DNA of 37,115 nt, from positions 1 to 37,115 of the forward strand of contig JAITOZ010000159.1 in the NCBI GenBank assembly GCA_031289675.1, written 5' to 3'. This document shows, piece after piece, positions 1 to 7,580 of this stretch. Numbering within the stretch: the stretch's first letter is position 1; every line of letters starts with the position of its first letter. Below the pieces are notes generated by a model. That model saw only the letters and a list, made by a program, of their open reading frames with translations, made no database searches and was not told the origin of the DNA. The stretch is from Planctomycetaceae bacterium. GTDB lineage: Bacteria > Planctomycetota > Planctomycetia > Pirellulales > Thermoguttaceae. Both the position numbers and the translations under genes were made by a program.

Positions 1-37
1 TTATTTGGACTTTGTTCAGTATATATGCCTTCCATCT

Positions 38-539
38 TTATGTCAATGCTTTTGTAAAATATTTCCAGAAAATTTGCATTTGGTATTTCGCATAACGTTC
101 CGGCTGTATATGACGTTTGGGGCGGGCATAAAAGGGCTTGCGAATTTTCTTTTGGCAAGACCAAGCGGCGGTCAAACCTGCCGACGCAGGAAAACACCGC
201 AAAAAGGCTTCAACGTCGTTAACGTGACTCTTTCCTCCGGCAAATTCGTTGCCTCCCCCGCTTAAGCCGTCCGAAAACCGGTGTTTTACCGGCAGCACCG
301 CGACAGCGTTTGCCGCGTACCCGCTTCGCTCCAAAGTACGATTCATCGAGTTCAAACGCGCCGGGTTCTTGCTGACTTTCCTTCAATGTTTGCGCAAGTA
401 TCTGCTCGCGAATATCCTTGCAATAGAAATTGATGGTGTTGCGGCTCGTACCAACGAACGATGCCGTCGCTGTCAAATCCTCGCAAAGGCAACAAATTAT
501 TGCTGCAATTTGACGATTTGATAAGTGCTTGTTATACAT
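38..539 (-). pseudogene. Decayed IS1595-type (ISXO2-like) transposase
   Basis: The reverse strand encodes the N-terminal third of an IS1595-family transposase from the ATG at 539: a helix-turn-helix-like start, then ELDESYFGAKRVRGKR, which holds the family's first catalytic Asp. Around 255-268 the reading jumps from the segment TPVFGRLKRG straight to NEFAGGKSHVNDVEAF in another frame. In intact members these two motifs lie about 100 residues apart, so the catalytic core is deleted and the frame is broken. A further shift follows near 170-200, where GLAKRKFA is readable in the third frame. The element is certainly inactive. A related relic lies at 16290-16744 in the opposite orientation. Family assignment is from motif recognition. 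Confidence 0.75.
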
Positions 540-547
540 AAGGTTAA

Positions 548-576
548 AGTAAATACCTAACCCCTAAACTTGTCAA
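548..576 (-). promoter_or_regulatory. Probable transposase promoter
   Basis: On the reverse strand TTGACA (571-576) is followed after 17 bp by TTTACT (548-553), just upstream of the relic transposase ATG at 539. The -35 is perfect and the -10 matches four of six bases. It lies within the likely terminal region of the element. Confidence 0.4.
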
Positions 577-600
577 GCCCCTGGAATATAGAGGAAACTC

Positions 601-630
601 TTGAAAATAAGGCAAAACGTTGTCTAATTA
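601..630 (+). promoter_or_regulatory. Possible promoter of the SET-domain gene
   Basis: TTGAAA (601-606), an 18-bp spacer and TAATTA (625-630) precede the ATG at 650. The leader would be only about 13 nt and I see no Shine-Dalgarno sequence. Moderate match only. Confidence 0.35.
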
Positions 631-649
631 AACCGTTGTATTGTTCAAA

Positions 650-1330
650 ATGGTCATAGAAGAAGAATCAGAAAAATTAAATCAGGGAAGTCCGGTCAGA
701 CAGTCATCTGATTACGGACGTGTCTTTTCCAGCGGTGTCCGAATTGGAAAAACATCTTACGGACTCGGCGTTTTTGCCTTCGCCTTTATGCCCCAAGGAA
801 CTCCCATCGCACGCGTTGCAGGGCATATTGTCAGCGACCCGAACTACGGAAGCGATTATTGTATCGGTGCCGGCGAAGGAAAAGTGCTTGAACCCGCCCC
901 GCCTTTTTGTTATCTAAATCATTCCTGCGAACCAAACTGTCAACTCGTACAGTACGTGCGGGAAGAAAATACAAATGAATCCGAAGAACTTGAATCCGGA
1001 GTGTTAGCCAGCAGCGAATTGGATTTTGACAGCACAGCCGAACCGATAGAATACGAGGACGAATGTTATTATGGCGGCGGAGAATACGAGGATGACAACC
1101 GCACCGATGAAGTAACGGATGACGAAAATGACGAGGAGGAGATGCCGTTTGCCGATGATGCCGATGCCGAAATTTGGGTCGAAACTCTTCGAGACATTTT
1201 GCCGGATGAAGAACTGTCGATAGACTATGCTTGGTCTGCCGACCGGGCTGCAAAATGTTTATGCGGAAAACCAACGTGCCGCGGCTGGATAGTTGACCCC
1301 AAAGAATTGCATTTTTTGAAAAATCAATAA
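650..1330 (+). CDS. SET-domain protein-lysine methyltransferase with acidic insert
   Basis: A 226-residue SET protein, expected to transfer methyl groups from S-adenosylmethionine to a lysine of a protein substrate. The sequence shows SYGLGVFA (36-43), a start-of-SET type motif; NHSCEPNC (90-97), the cofactor and pseudoknot motif; LPDEELSIDYAW (184-195), the second pseudoknot strand with the catalytic-type Tyr; and a post-SET cluster CLCGKPTCRGW (203-213) with three Cys for zinc. Between NHSCEPNC and the second strand sits a loop of about 72 residues (104-175) in which 31 are Asp or Glu and one is Arg. Most SET domains need about 20 residues there. I start at ATG 650 rather than the TTG nine bases upstream. 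There is no signal peptide, so it should be cytoplasmic. Its substrate is unknown; the acidic loop suggests a basic partner, but this is inference. Confidence 0.85.
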   Translation: MVIEEESEKLNQGSPVRQSSDYGRVFSSGVRIGKTSYGLGVFAFAFMPQGTPIARVAGHIVSDPNYGSDYCIGAGEGKVLEPAPPFCYLNHSCEPNCQLVQYVREENTNESEELESGVLASSELDFDSTAEPIEYEDECYYGGGEYEDDNRTDEVTDDENDEEEMPFADDADAEIWVETLRDILPDEELSIDYAWSADRAAKCLCGKPTCRGWIVDPKELHFLKNQ

Positions 1331-1355
1331 AGAAAAAAAAAGACGGTTTTTGCTC

Positions 1356-1384
1356 TTGACGCATTTTTTTGTTCTTTGTACAAT
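1356..1384 (+). promoter_or_regulatory. Promoter of the MBOAT/SGNH operon
   Basis: TTGACG (1356-1361), 17 bp, TACAAT (1379-1384). The predicted transcription start is near 1391, giving a leader of about 33 nt before the ATG at 1424. Confidence 0.75.
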
Positions 1385-1423
1385 CCCCGCCGGCTGCTGT
1401 TCAGTTTTCACAAATAAGGACAA

Positions 1424-2875
1424 ATGCGTTTTAATTCCTGGGAGTTTCCGGTTTTTTTTCTGATTGTTTGGGGCGTATATCTTTGCCTCAAACGCCAACC
1501 ACAAAACGTCTGGCTCATCGTAATCAGTTACTTTTTCTACGGCTGGTGGGACTGGCGGTTCTGCTCGCTCCTTGCCGTTTCAACTATCACCGACTACTGT
1601 TGCGGACTGCTCCTTGCCGAAAATAAGTTAAAGTGGATAAATTGGGGGGGGGGGGCTAAATACAAAAAGTATGTTCTATGCTTCAGTATCGTTACCAACC
1701 TCAGTATTCTCGGCTTTTTTAAGTATTTCAATTTCTTTGCGGATTCGTTTGAGCGGGTCATCGCCCCCTTCGGTCTCCAAGCCGATTTTGTAACGTTAAA
1801 TATCATCCTGCCGGTCGGCATCAGTTTTTACACGTTTCAAACGATGGCATACACCATTGACGTGTATCGGGGAAAGGAAAAAGCGTGTACGAACTTTATC
1901 GACTTTGCCCTGTATGTTTGTTACTTTCCGCAACTTGTTGCCGGTCCGATTGAACGGGCCGGTAATCTCATTCCGCAATTTGCCAAAGCACGGAACATTG
2001 ACACGGTACAGTTTTATAACGGTATCCGGCTGATTTTCTGGGGCTTTTTCAAAAAGATTTTTATCGCCGACGGTGTTGCCCCGTATGTCAATGACTGTTT
2101 TACAAATCCGTCGGCTTACAGCGGCGGAACATTGCTGCTTGGTGCATACCTCTTCGCCATCCAGATTTACGGCGACTTCTCCGGTTACACCGACATTGCA
2201 CGCGGGGTAAGCCGGTTGTTTGGAATCGAACTTTGTCTCAATTTCCGCCAGCCGTACTTGGCAAGCAATATTACCGATTTTTGGCGGCGTTGGCACATTT
2301 CATTGTCATCGTGGCTGCGCGATTATTTGTATATTCCGCTCGGAGGAAACCGTAACGGAAAGTACCGGACGTATATCAATCTGATGCTCACGATGCTGCT
2401 CGGCGGTTTGTGGCACGGGGCGGCACTGACGTTCATCATTTGGGGCGGCTTGCACGGTTTGTATCTTGCCGTTCATAAAGCCGTTACCGGAAAACGGGTC
2501 AACGGTTCGGTAAGAGAAAATACGGCACCGTCATTAAAAGAGCGGCTTGTTAAACTGCTCGGAATGATTGTTACATTCCACCTCGTCTGCTTTGCGTGGA
2601 TATTTTTTCGGGCAAATACGCTGCCGGAAGCACTTGCATATCTGTCAGGAATTATCCATTCCGGCGGTGTCTCGATAAACGGCATTACCACGACATTTGT
2701 ATTCTATATGATTTGCGTTTTCCTGATTGACACGTTGTGTGAGCGGCGCAATAGCGAAGTACCGATACTGCCGAAGAATCCGGCATTGCGCGGGCTGGCT
2801 TATGCCGTTGCCCTGTTTATGATTACGTTTATCGGCGGTAACAATGCCGACCCGTTCATTTACTTTCAATTTTAG
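1424..2875 (+). CDS. MBOAT-family O-acyltransferase (AlgI-like)
   Basis: A 483-residue polytopic membrane protein of the membrane-bound O-acyltransferase family, closest in appearance to AlgI and other glycan O-acetylation proteins, which move acetyl groups across the inner membrane for attachment to an exported polysaccharide. Recognisable parts are the N-terminal FNSWEFPVFF, the SYFFYGWWDWRF segment (35-47), LPVGISFYTFQTMAYTIDVYRG (129-150), DFWRRWHISLSSWLRDYLYIPLGG (285-308) and GGLWHGAALTFIIWGGLHG (327-345), whose His331 is the expected catalytic His. Length is normal for the family. The next gene, 30 bp downstream, encodes an SGNH-like partner, the usual arrangement of AlgI/AlgJ-type pairs. 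A run of 12 G (1644-1655) encodes residues 74-78 within the coding sequence; a one-base change there would truncate the protein. The substrate polysaccharide cannot be told from the sequence. Confidence 0.92.
   Translation: MRFNSWEFPVFFLIVWGVYLCLKRQPQNVWLIVISYFFYGWWDWRFCSLLAVSTITDYCCGLLLAENKLKWINWGGGAKYKKYVLCFSIVTNLSILGFFKYFNFFADSFERVIAPFGLQADFVTLNIILPVGISFYTFQTMAYTIDVYRGKEKACTNFIDFALYVCYFPQLVAGPIERAGNLIPQFAKARNIDTVQFYNGIRLIFWGFFKKIFIADGVAPYVNDCFTNPSAYSGGTLLLGAYLFAIQIYGDFSGYTDIARGVSRLFGIELCLNFRQPYLASNITDFWRRWHISLSSWLRDYLYIPLGGNRNGKYRTYINLMLTMLLGGLWHGAALTFIIWGGLHGLYLAVHKAVTGKRVNGSVRENTAPSLKERLVKLLGMIVTFHLVCFAWIFFRANTLPEALAYLSGIIHSGGVSINGITTTFVFYMICVFLIDTLCERRNSEVPILPKNPALRGLAYAVALFMITFIGGNNADPFIYFQF
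1644..1655 (+). repeat. Homopolymeric G12 tract inside the MBOAT gene
   Basis: Twelve consecutive G at codons 74-78 (Trp-Gly-Gly-Gly-Ala). With 12 G the reading frame is intact through the whole gene. Tracts of this length in other bacteria are slippage-prone. It could also be a sequencing or assembly length error that happens to be in frame. Confidence 0.9.
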
Positions 2876-2905
2876 CAACAAGAATAACATCACCTGCAAT
2901 CCGTT

Positions 2906-3949
2906 ATGTTCGACTTTCATCTCATCCGCAACCTGCCGCGACCGAAAATGTCGTTCCTTTTTCTCGTAATATTTTTCACGGGATTTTGCCTTTACTTCTG
3001 TTGTTATCGTCCGCTTATATCTTGTCCCAACAATGACCTGCACGGTGCTGTCAACGAATATATTACTAGCGAGCAGGGAAAATCTCCGAAACGTCCCCGT
3101 ATATTGATTGCGGGTTCCTCGCTCAGCGGATTCGGTTTTCACATAGAGGAACTGGAAAAAATTACGGGAGTATCTGCGGCAAAAATTGCCCTGGACTCTG
3201 GTACTGCAAGAGACGTTCTGGATGTTCTTCGATGCTTTCCGAATGAATGTTCTTCCTGTAATTTTCTTTTTTTAGAAATTGCACCGCAAAGAATTAGGAC
3301 AGAACAGGAGTTATTTCGCCGGAACATTTTTCTCCGCATACAAAATCCGTCTCTATACGGCGTGTGGCAGTCGTGCAGATCACCGTTTTCTAAAATTGTT
3401 AAAGGGTTACGTAAAAAAACCTTTCACTACTATGAAAACCATTGGTATAACTTGAACTGGACCAGAGAAATACTAAACTGCCGACCAGAGTTGCGTAAAA
3501 CCGCAGACGAAGTCCGAAAAAACCGGTCGGAGTTTTGCGGTGTGTGTTTCTGCGACAAGAATCCTGAAGAAATCACATACAGTGAACATCAAATTGCCGC
3601 CGTACACGGATTGATGGATTTGTGCCGGCAGCGGGGAATCTTCGTTGTCATTTGTATTACGCCGGAGTGGTACGGGCAACTCAATCTGACGCAGCATAAC
3701 TTGCAGAAAACGTCGGATGACCGGTATATTCAACTGTTACAAGAACTCAACCGCCGACCGGACTCGTCGGTCATCATCTGCCGTGATTTTGCGGAAATTA
3801 CAAACGAAGGAACGGACGAAGATTATCTATTCGATTTTGGACACATGACGGAAAAGGGGGCAAAGGTTTATACGAATTGGCTCGTTGATCAGTTGCTGAA
3901 GTCCCCGAAAACAGCCGAAGCACTGCACGGAAATTCACGAATTCGATAG
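2906..3949 (+). CDS. Membrane-anchored SGNH-like protein, partner of the acyltransferase
   Basis: A 347-residue protein with one N-terminal membrane segment (about 15-37) and a periplasmic domain. ILIAGSSLSGFGF (67-79) looks like SGNH block I, with the nucleophile Ser among 71-74, and YLFDFGHMTEKGAKVY contains a D-x-x-H pair (Asp310, His313) like block V. AlgJ, AlgX and DltD-type proteins have this design and complete the transfer of acyl groups to polysaccharide outside the membrane. The gene follows the MBOAT gene by 30 bp and no promoter is visible between them, so the two are probably co-transcribed. The middle of the protein (about 100-280) is not recognisable to me. SGNH assignment rests on the two end motifs and context, so the enzymatic role is inferred. 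Confidence 0.75.
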   Translation: MFDFHLIRNLPRPKMSFLFLVIFFTGFCLYFCCYRPLISCPNNDLHGAVNEYITSEQGKSPKRPRILIAGSSLSGFGFHIEELEKITGVSAAKIALDSGTARDVLDVLRCFPNECSSCNFLFLEIAPQRIRTEQELFRRNIFLRIQNPSLYGVWQSCRSPFSKIVKGLRKKTFHYYENHWYNLNWTREILNCRPELRKTADEVRKNRSEFCGVCFCDKNPEEITYSEHQIAAVHGLMDLCRQRGIFVVICITPEWYGQLNLTQHNLQKTSDDRYIQLLQELNRRPDSSVIICRDFAEITNEGTDEDYLFDFGHMTEKGAKVYTNWLVDQLLKSPKTAEALHGNSRIR

Positions 3950-3984
3950 ATGCCCGGCAGCGGTAACCGGCGTTACGACAGATT

Positions 3985-4014
3985 CTGTTATCAAAAATAC
4001 TGTTATCAAAAATA
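3985..4014. repeat. Perfect 15-bp tandem duplication
   Basis: The unit CTGTTATCAAAAATA occurs twice back to back (3985-3999 and 4000-4014) in the short gap between the SGNH-like gene and the convergent YbjQ-family gene. No function is evident. Confidence 0.85.
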
Positions 4015-4043
4015 GATGTATGTATGCGGTGTTTTTGTAACAT

Positions 4044-4379
4044 TCATTCGTATTCGGTATCATCGTCTTCAATGACAACGGCAGTTCCGTAGGCAAGGAC
4101 TTCGGCACCTTGAGGTGTAATGGAACTCGTCGCAAACCGAACCGCAACAACCGCATTGCCGCCGAGCGTGTTCGCCTGCTCAATCATCCGGCGCAGAGCC
4201 TCATTGCGGCTGTCGGCGAGCAATTCCGTGTAACCCTTCAATTCACCGCCGAATATGTGCTTGAGACCTGCCGCAATATCCCTGCCGATGTGTTTGGCAC
4301 GAACAGTACTGCCGTACACGAGACCTAAAACCCGAACAATCCGTTTGCCGGGAAACGATTCTGTATTGGTTAAAAACAT
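4044..4379 (-). CDS. YbjQ/UPF0145 family protein
   Basis: A 111-residue cytoplasmic protein of the YbjQ (UPF0145, often named heavy-metal-binding domain) family, whose members form small oligomeric rings and have no settled function. The family pattern is clear: an N-terminal LTNTESFPGKRIVRVLGLVYGSTVRA, then IGRDIAAGLKHIFGGELKGYTELL, then an ALRRMIEQANTLGGNAVV helix-strand and a final strand with GTAVVIE. I chose the ATG at 4379, where the family usually starts, rather than the one six codons upstream. It stands alone and converges on the SGNH-like gene. Confidence 0.88.
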   Translation of the reverse strand: MFLTNTESFPGKRIVRVLGLVYGSTVRAKHIGRDIAAGLKHIFGGELKGYTELLADSRNEALRRMIEQANTLGGNAVVAVRFATSSITPQGAEVLAYGTAVVIEDDDTEYE

Positions 4380-4438
4380 AAACGAAACCGCCGCCAAAGT
4401 TAACTTTCGTCAAAAAGTCTGCCGCTCATCCCGCCGTC

Positions 4439-4466
4439 ATTCTGACATAAAAGAGCAGCAAGTCAA
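4439..4466 (-). promoter_or_regulatory. Possible promoter of the YbjQ-family gene
   Basis: On the reverse strand TTGACT (4461-4466), 16 bp, CAGAAT (4439-4444). The -35 is good and the -10 modest. The leader to the ATG at 4379 would be about 53 nt. Confidence 0.4.
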
Positions 4467-4499
4467 TACCTCCGGCATAAAAAACAGACCGGACATCTC

Positions 4500-4528
4500 T
4501 TGACACCGCTGCGGGAAAAAATTATAGT
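4500..4528 (+). promoter_or_regulatory. Promoter of the FlgI-like lipoprotein operon
   Basis: TTGACA (4500-4505), exactly 17 bp, TATAGT (4523-4528), with the ATG at 4571. This is close to a perfect housekeeping promoter. Confidence 0.8.
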
Positions 4529-4570
4529 CCGTATGCGGCTGTACGGATTTATAGACACGGATTAGAGACA

Positions 4571-6352
4571 ATGCGCTTTTTCGCCCTTTTTATTTCGCTT
4601 ATCCCGCTTGTATTCCTGACCGGCTGTTCCAATGTGTTTTCTAACAAAGACGCGCAAAAGAACGCTCTAATGCCGGAACAGTTGGCAAGGGAAATCGAAA
4701 ACGGCAAAACAATGCTCGTCGGCGATTATTCCGTTGTAGGCAATTTAAGTCCGATGCCTGTGCGCGGCTTCGGTCTTGTTGTCGGTCTCTCCGGCACCGG
4801 CGGTGATGATGCCAATTCATTGCCCTACAAAGAAGTCTATGATGGTATGAACCGGCGGGGAATACAAGGCATACGGGACATTCTCGCAAGCCCTACCACT
4901 GCCGTTGTCGAAATACTCGGCTATATTCGTCCGGGCTGCCGCAGCGACGACCGCTTCGACGTGCAAGTGATGCTGCCGCCGGAAACCACCGCCAAAAGTT
5001 TAAGAGGCGGAAAACTGTTGACAACGAAACTGCGGGAAATGTCGGTAATAGGCGGACAACTGCGCGAAAGTAAAACGTTTGCTTTTGCCGAAGGACCGAT
5101 TATCGTGGACGACCCGCTCGCAAGCGAGGCTTCCAATCCGACCGGACTAAAAAAGGGAATGATATTAAACGGCGGAACAGCCAAAGAACCGCGGACTCTC
5201 TCGTTGGTAATGAAAGCAGGCAACGAGTCGGCTTTTATCACTGACCGCATTGCCAAAGAAATCAATCACCGATTCTTTATCTCCGGTTCACATCGAAAAG
5301 GAATCGCCAATGCCGTGTCCGACTCGGTTATCATTCTTGATATTCATCCCGATTATGCCGATGATATTTCCCGATACATCCGTATTGTTCAATCAATAGC
5401 GTGTTATGAAAATCCGGCTAAACAACAGGAACGCCTCGAAAAGTTAAAGGCAGAACTGTTAAATCCCGAAACATCGCAAAAGGCGGCGTTTCAATTAGAA
5501 GCCGTAGGCAAATCAGGTATTGAGGCGTTAAAGCCGGGATTGTCGAGCAGCGATGGCGAAGTGCGTTTTCATTCGGCAACATCGCTTGCGCATCTCGGCG
5601 ACGGCACATCGGCAAAGATTTTAACGGAAATTGCCAAAAACGAACCGGCTTTCCGTGTGTATGCGCTGACGGCTTTGGGAGTGATGCGCAACGATATTGA
5701 AGCGGAAATGTCGCTTCGGGATTTGCTCCATGTGCCGAGTGCCGAAACCCGTTACGGAGCATTCCGCACCTTAAAAACCCGCAATCCGTTCGACCCTGCA
5801 ATACGGGGTGAAATTCTCGGTGAACAATATCCGTTCAGTTATCACGGCATTACGACCAATGTGCAGCCGATGGTGCATATATCGTTACACCGGCTGCCGG
5901 AAATTGTCCTTTTCGGAACAGATATAACGCTGCGTCAGCCGTTTGGTCTTGATGCCGGTCCGGTGATTTTCATTAACGGTCAAACACCGGGAATAGTCAC
6001 AGTCAACCGCTTTGCGGTTACCGGCGTGGACGAAAAGCGGACTGTACCAAACCGGCTCGATGCGGTGATTCGTGCCGTAGTGGATTTAGGGGGAACGTAT
6101 CCCGATGTAGTCCAACTGCTGCGTCAAGGCGATGCGGCGAAGGTATTATCGTGCCGATTGGAAATTGACTGTCTGCCGATGCCGAACAGAGAATACCGGC
6201 GTAACAATAACTCCCCTGAAGAACAAACGGCAGCCGAGGAACCGAAAAAAAATATTTGGCAGCGGTTGAATCCGGCAAATCTTTTTGCGCCGAATCCGGG
6301 GGGAAAATCATCTGATTTTGAAGGAACAACGAACGTATATGGGAGAGAATAG
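4571..6352 (+). CDS. FlgI-like (flagellar P-ring-related) lipoprotein with HEAT-like repeats
   Basis: A 593-residue exported lipoprotein: hydrophobic signal 1-15 and lipobox LTGC (16-19). Residues about 48-280 resemble FlgI, the P-ring protein of the flagellar basal body: VRGFGLVVGLSGTGGDD (64-80) matches the FlgI start, and RFDVQVMLPPETTAKSLRGGKLLTTKL matches its next conserved block. FlgI proteins are normally about 370 residues and end soon after this. Here about 290-410 instead looks like HEAT-type helical pairs, followed by a beta-rich stretch (about 415-540) and a Pro/Asn-rich tail. No other flagellar gene is present in the window, so a P-ring role is doubtful. A peptidoglycan-associated scaffolding role would fit but is inference. 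The downstream lipoprotein gene overlaps it by 14 bp, so the two are translationally coupled. Confidence 0.78.
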   Translation: MRFFALFISLIPLVFLTGCSNVFSNKDAQKNALMPEQLAREIENGKTMLVGDYSVVGNLSPMPVRGFGLVVGLSGTGGDDANSLPYKEVYDGMNRRGIQGIRDILASPTTAVVEILGYIRPGCRSDDRFDVQVMLPPETTAKSLRGGKLLTTKLREMSVIGGQLRESKTFAFAEGPIIVDDPLASEASNPTGLKKGMILNGGTAKEPRTLSLVMKAGNESAFITDRIAKEINHRFFISGSHRKGIANAVSDSVIILDIHPDYADDISRYIRIVQSIACYENPAKQQERLEKLKAELLNPETSQKAAFQLEAVGKSGIEALKPGLSSSDGEVRFHSATSLAHLGDGTSAKILTEIAKNEPAFRVYALTALGVMRNDIEAEMSLRDLLHVPSAETRYGAFRTLKTRNPFDPAIRGEILGEQYPFSYHGITTNVQPMVHISLHRLPEIVLFGTDITLRQPFGLDAGPVIFINGQTPGIVTVNRFAVTGVDEKRTVPNRLDAVIRAVVDLGGTYPDVVQLLRQGDAAKVLSCRLEIDCLPMPNREYRRNNNSPEEQTAAEEPKKNIWQRLNPANLFAPNPGGKSSDFEGTTNVYGRE

Positions 6353-7433
6353 ACTGGTAAAGGCAATCGTGTTTTGCGTCTTCTCCGTAGTTGTTTTCGG
6401 CTGCGCAAAGGAGGAAAAGCCGGCGTTGTATATCTATTGCAGCGAAACATTTTGGTACGTGATGCAGGAAGAATGTATTGTCTTTCACGAAATATACGGC
6501 TTTAAGACGGTGATGATTCCGGTGCGCGGCAAACTCACCGAAGAGGAATCTGCGGGTATGACGGCAGAGCAGACAGACAGCGAATCTGTTCCTGCGCCGG
6601 CAGCGTGGCGGAGCAGTCCCAACAGGAATGCTGCGTCCGGCGGCAAAGCCGGCAGAACAGTACAGACGGAGATGAACGAGGACATCAAGAACCAACTGAA
6701 TACGCTGGCTGTCCGGCGTTTCGGTAACATTTTTTTGAGTGATTCACAAAATCAAATCAATAAACTTCGTCAACTGGCACTTATCAGCGGCGAGCCGTCG
6801 CTGTGTCATTTAACGCTGACGCTGCTGACGGCAACGGACAATCCCAAACAGTTGACTTCCGCCAAAAGCGTTTTGGACGGACAATACACACTCGGTATTG
6901 TTGATCCGGCGATAGACGGTCTCGGCGAAGCATCGTGGAATATCGTTACAAAAATAATATCCGAAAAAGCAGCGTCTAAAAAAAAAGTATCCGATGCTGG
7001 CAGCGGACACGATGCGCCGCCGGAAAACCTGCGTCAATTCAGCAGACAATACGAACTCCTCGAAGCATTGGAAAGCGGTGAAATTGATGCTGCTCTCGTT
7101 TGGAACACCGCAAGTGTAAAAGAATTCCTTCTGCTAAAGTATGCCGAAGAATTTAATCAAATGTTTGCACCTCTGCTCGATGAGGCGAAGAAAAGTAAAA
7201 ATCGTGAACGTATCCGCTCGGTACTGAAATTTGTTTACGATGAATTGATGGACGAAAAGATATTCGGTGAAGAAGTCTCAATAGTGAACAATCCGAATGA
7301 ACGCTGTGTGATTTCTGTACCGATAATTGTGATGACGACATCGGAAACCATCGGTTACAGTCAGCGTTTTGCTGATTTTCTTATTTCCAACGAAGGCAAA
7401 GCCGTGCTGCGGAAGTTCGGGTTTTCGCCGTAG
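6339..7433 (+). CDS. Substrate-binding-protein-like lipoprotein (ModA-like fold)
   Basis: A 364-residue lipoprotein: signal 1-18 and lipobox VFGC (19-22). I start at ATG 6339, which gives a clean signal peptide and a 14-bp overlap with the previous gene. The ORF is open 54 bases further upstream. ALYIYCSETFWYVMQEECIVFHEIYGFKTVMIPVRG resembles the first lobe of extracellular type-2 periplasmic binding proteins. The end, GYSQRFADFLISNEGKAVLRKFGFSP, matches the family's C-terminal signature as in molybdate-binding ModA. An acidic or Gly/Ser-rich insert (about 66-115) interrupts the fold. No permease or ATPase gene is adjacent, so transport is uncertain. Coupling to the FlgI-like lipoprotein suggests joint work at the membrane or cell wall. 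Confidence 0.7.
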   Translation: MGENRLVKAIVFCVFSVVVFGCAKEEKPALYIYCSETFWYVMQEECIVFHEIYGFKTVMIPVRGKLTEEESAGMTAEQTDSESVPAPAAWRSSPNRNAASGGKAGRTVQTEMNEDIKNQLNTLAVRRFGNIFLSDSQNQINKLRQLALISGEPSLCHLTLTLLTATDNPKQLTSAKSVLDGQYTLGIVDPAIDGLGEASWNIVTKIISEKAASKKKVSDAGSGHDAPPENLRQFSRQYELLEALESGEIDAALVWNTASVKEFLLLKYAEEFNQMFAPLLDEAKKSKNRERIRSVLKFVYDELMDEKIFGEEVSIVNNPNERCVISVPIIVMTTSETIGYSQRFADFLISNEGKAVLRKFGFSP

Positions 7434-7513
7434 AGTAGCGGCGAATGATTAGTCTGCTTGTGTTTTAGTCCCCCCATAGGTATTCATTTAACGAGTTGGA
7501 ATGACAAAAAACG

Positions 7514-7524
7514 TCCCGTAGGGA
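7514..7524. repeat. Small palindrome in the 7434-7580 intergenic gap
   Basis: TCCC-GTA-GGGA lies within a short segment (about 7509-7536) that continues AGGAATGTTGGTGAAA. It is the kind of short palindrome-plus-tail seen as dispersed repeats in many genomes, but only one copy is in this window. I see no convincing promoter in the rest of the gap. Confidence 0.4.
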
Positions 7525-7580
7525 AGGAATGTTGGTGAAACTCTGCGTTCTTCATACCTGCGCGATGAAAAGATAAATCA

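Noticed and set aside
831-1364. 177-codon reverse ORF over the SET gene
   Set aside because: Arg/His-rich shadow of the opposite strand; the forward frame has clear SET motifs.
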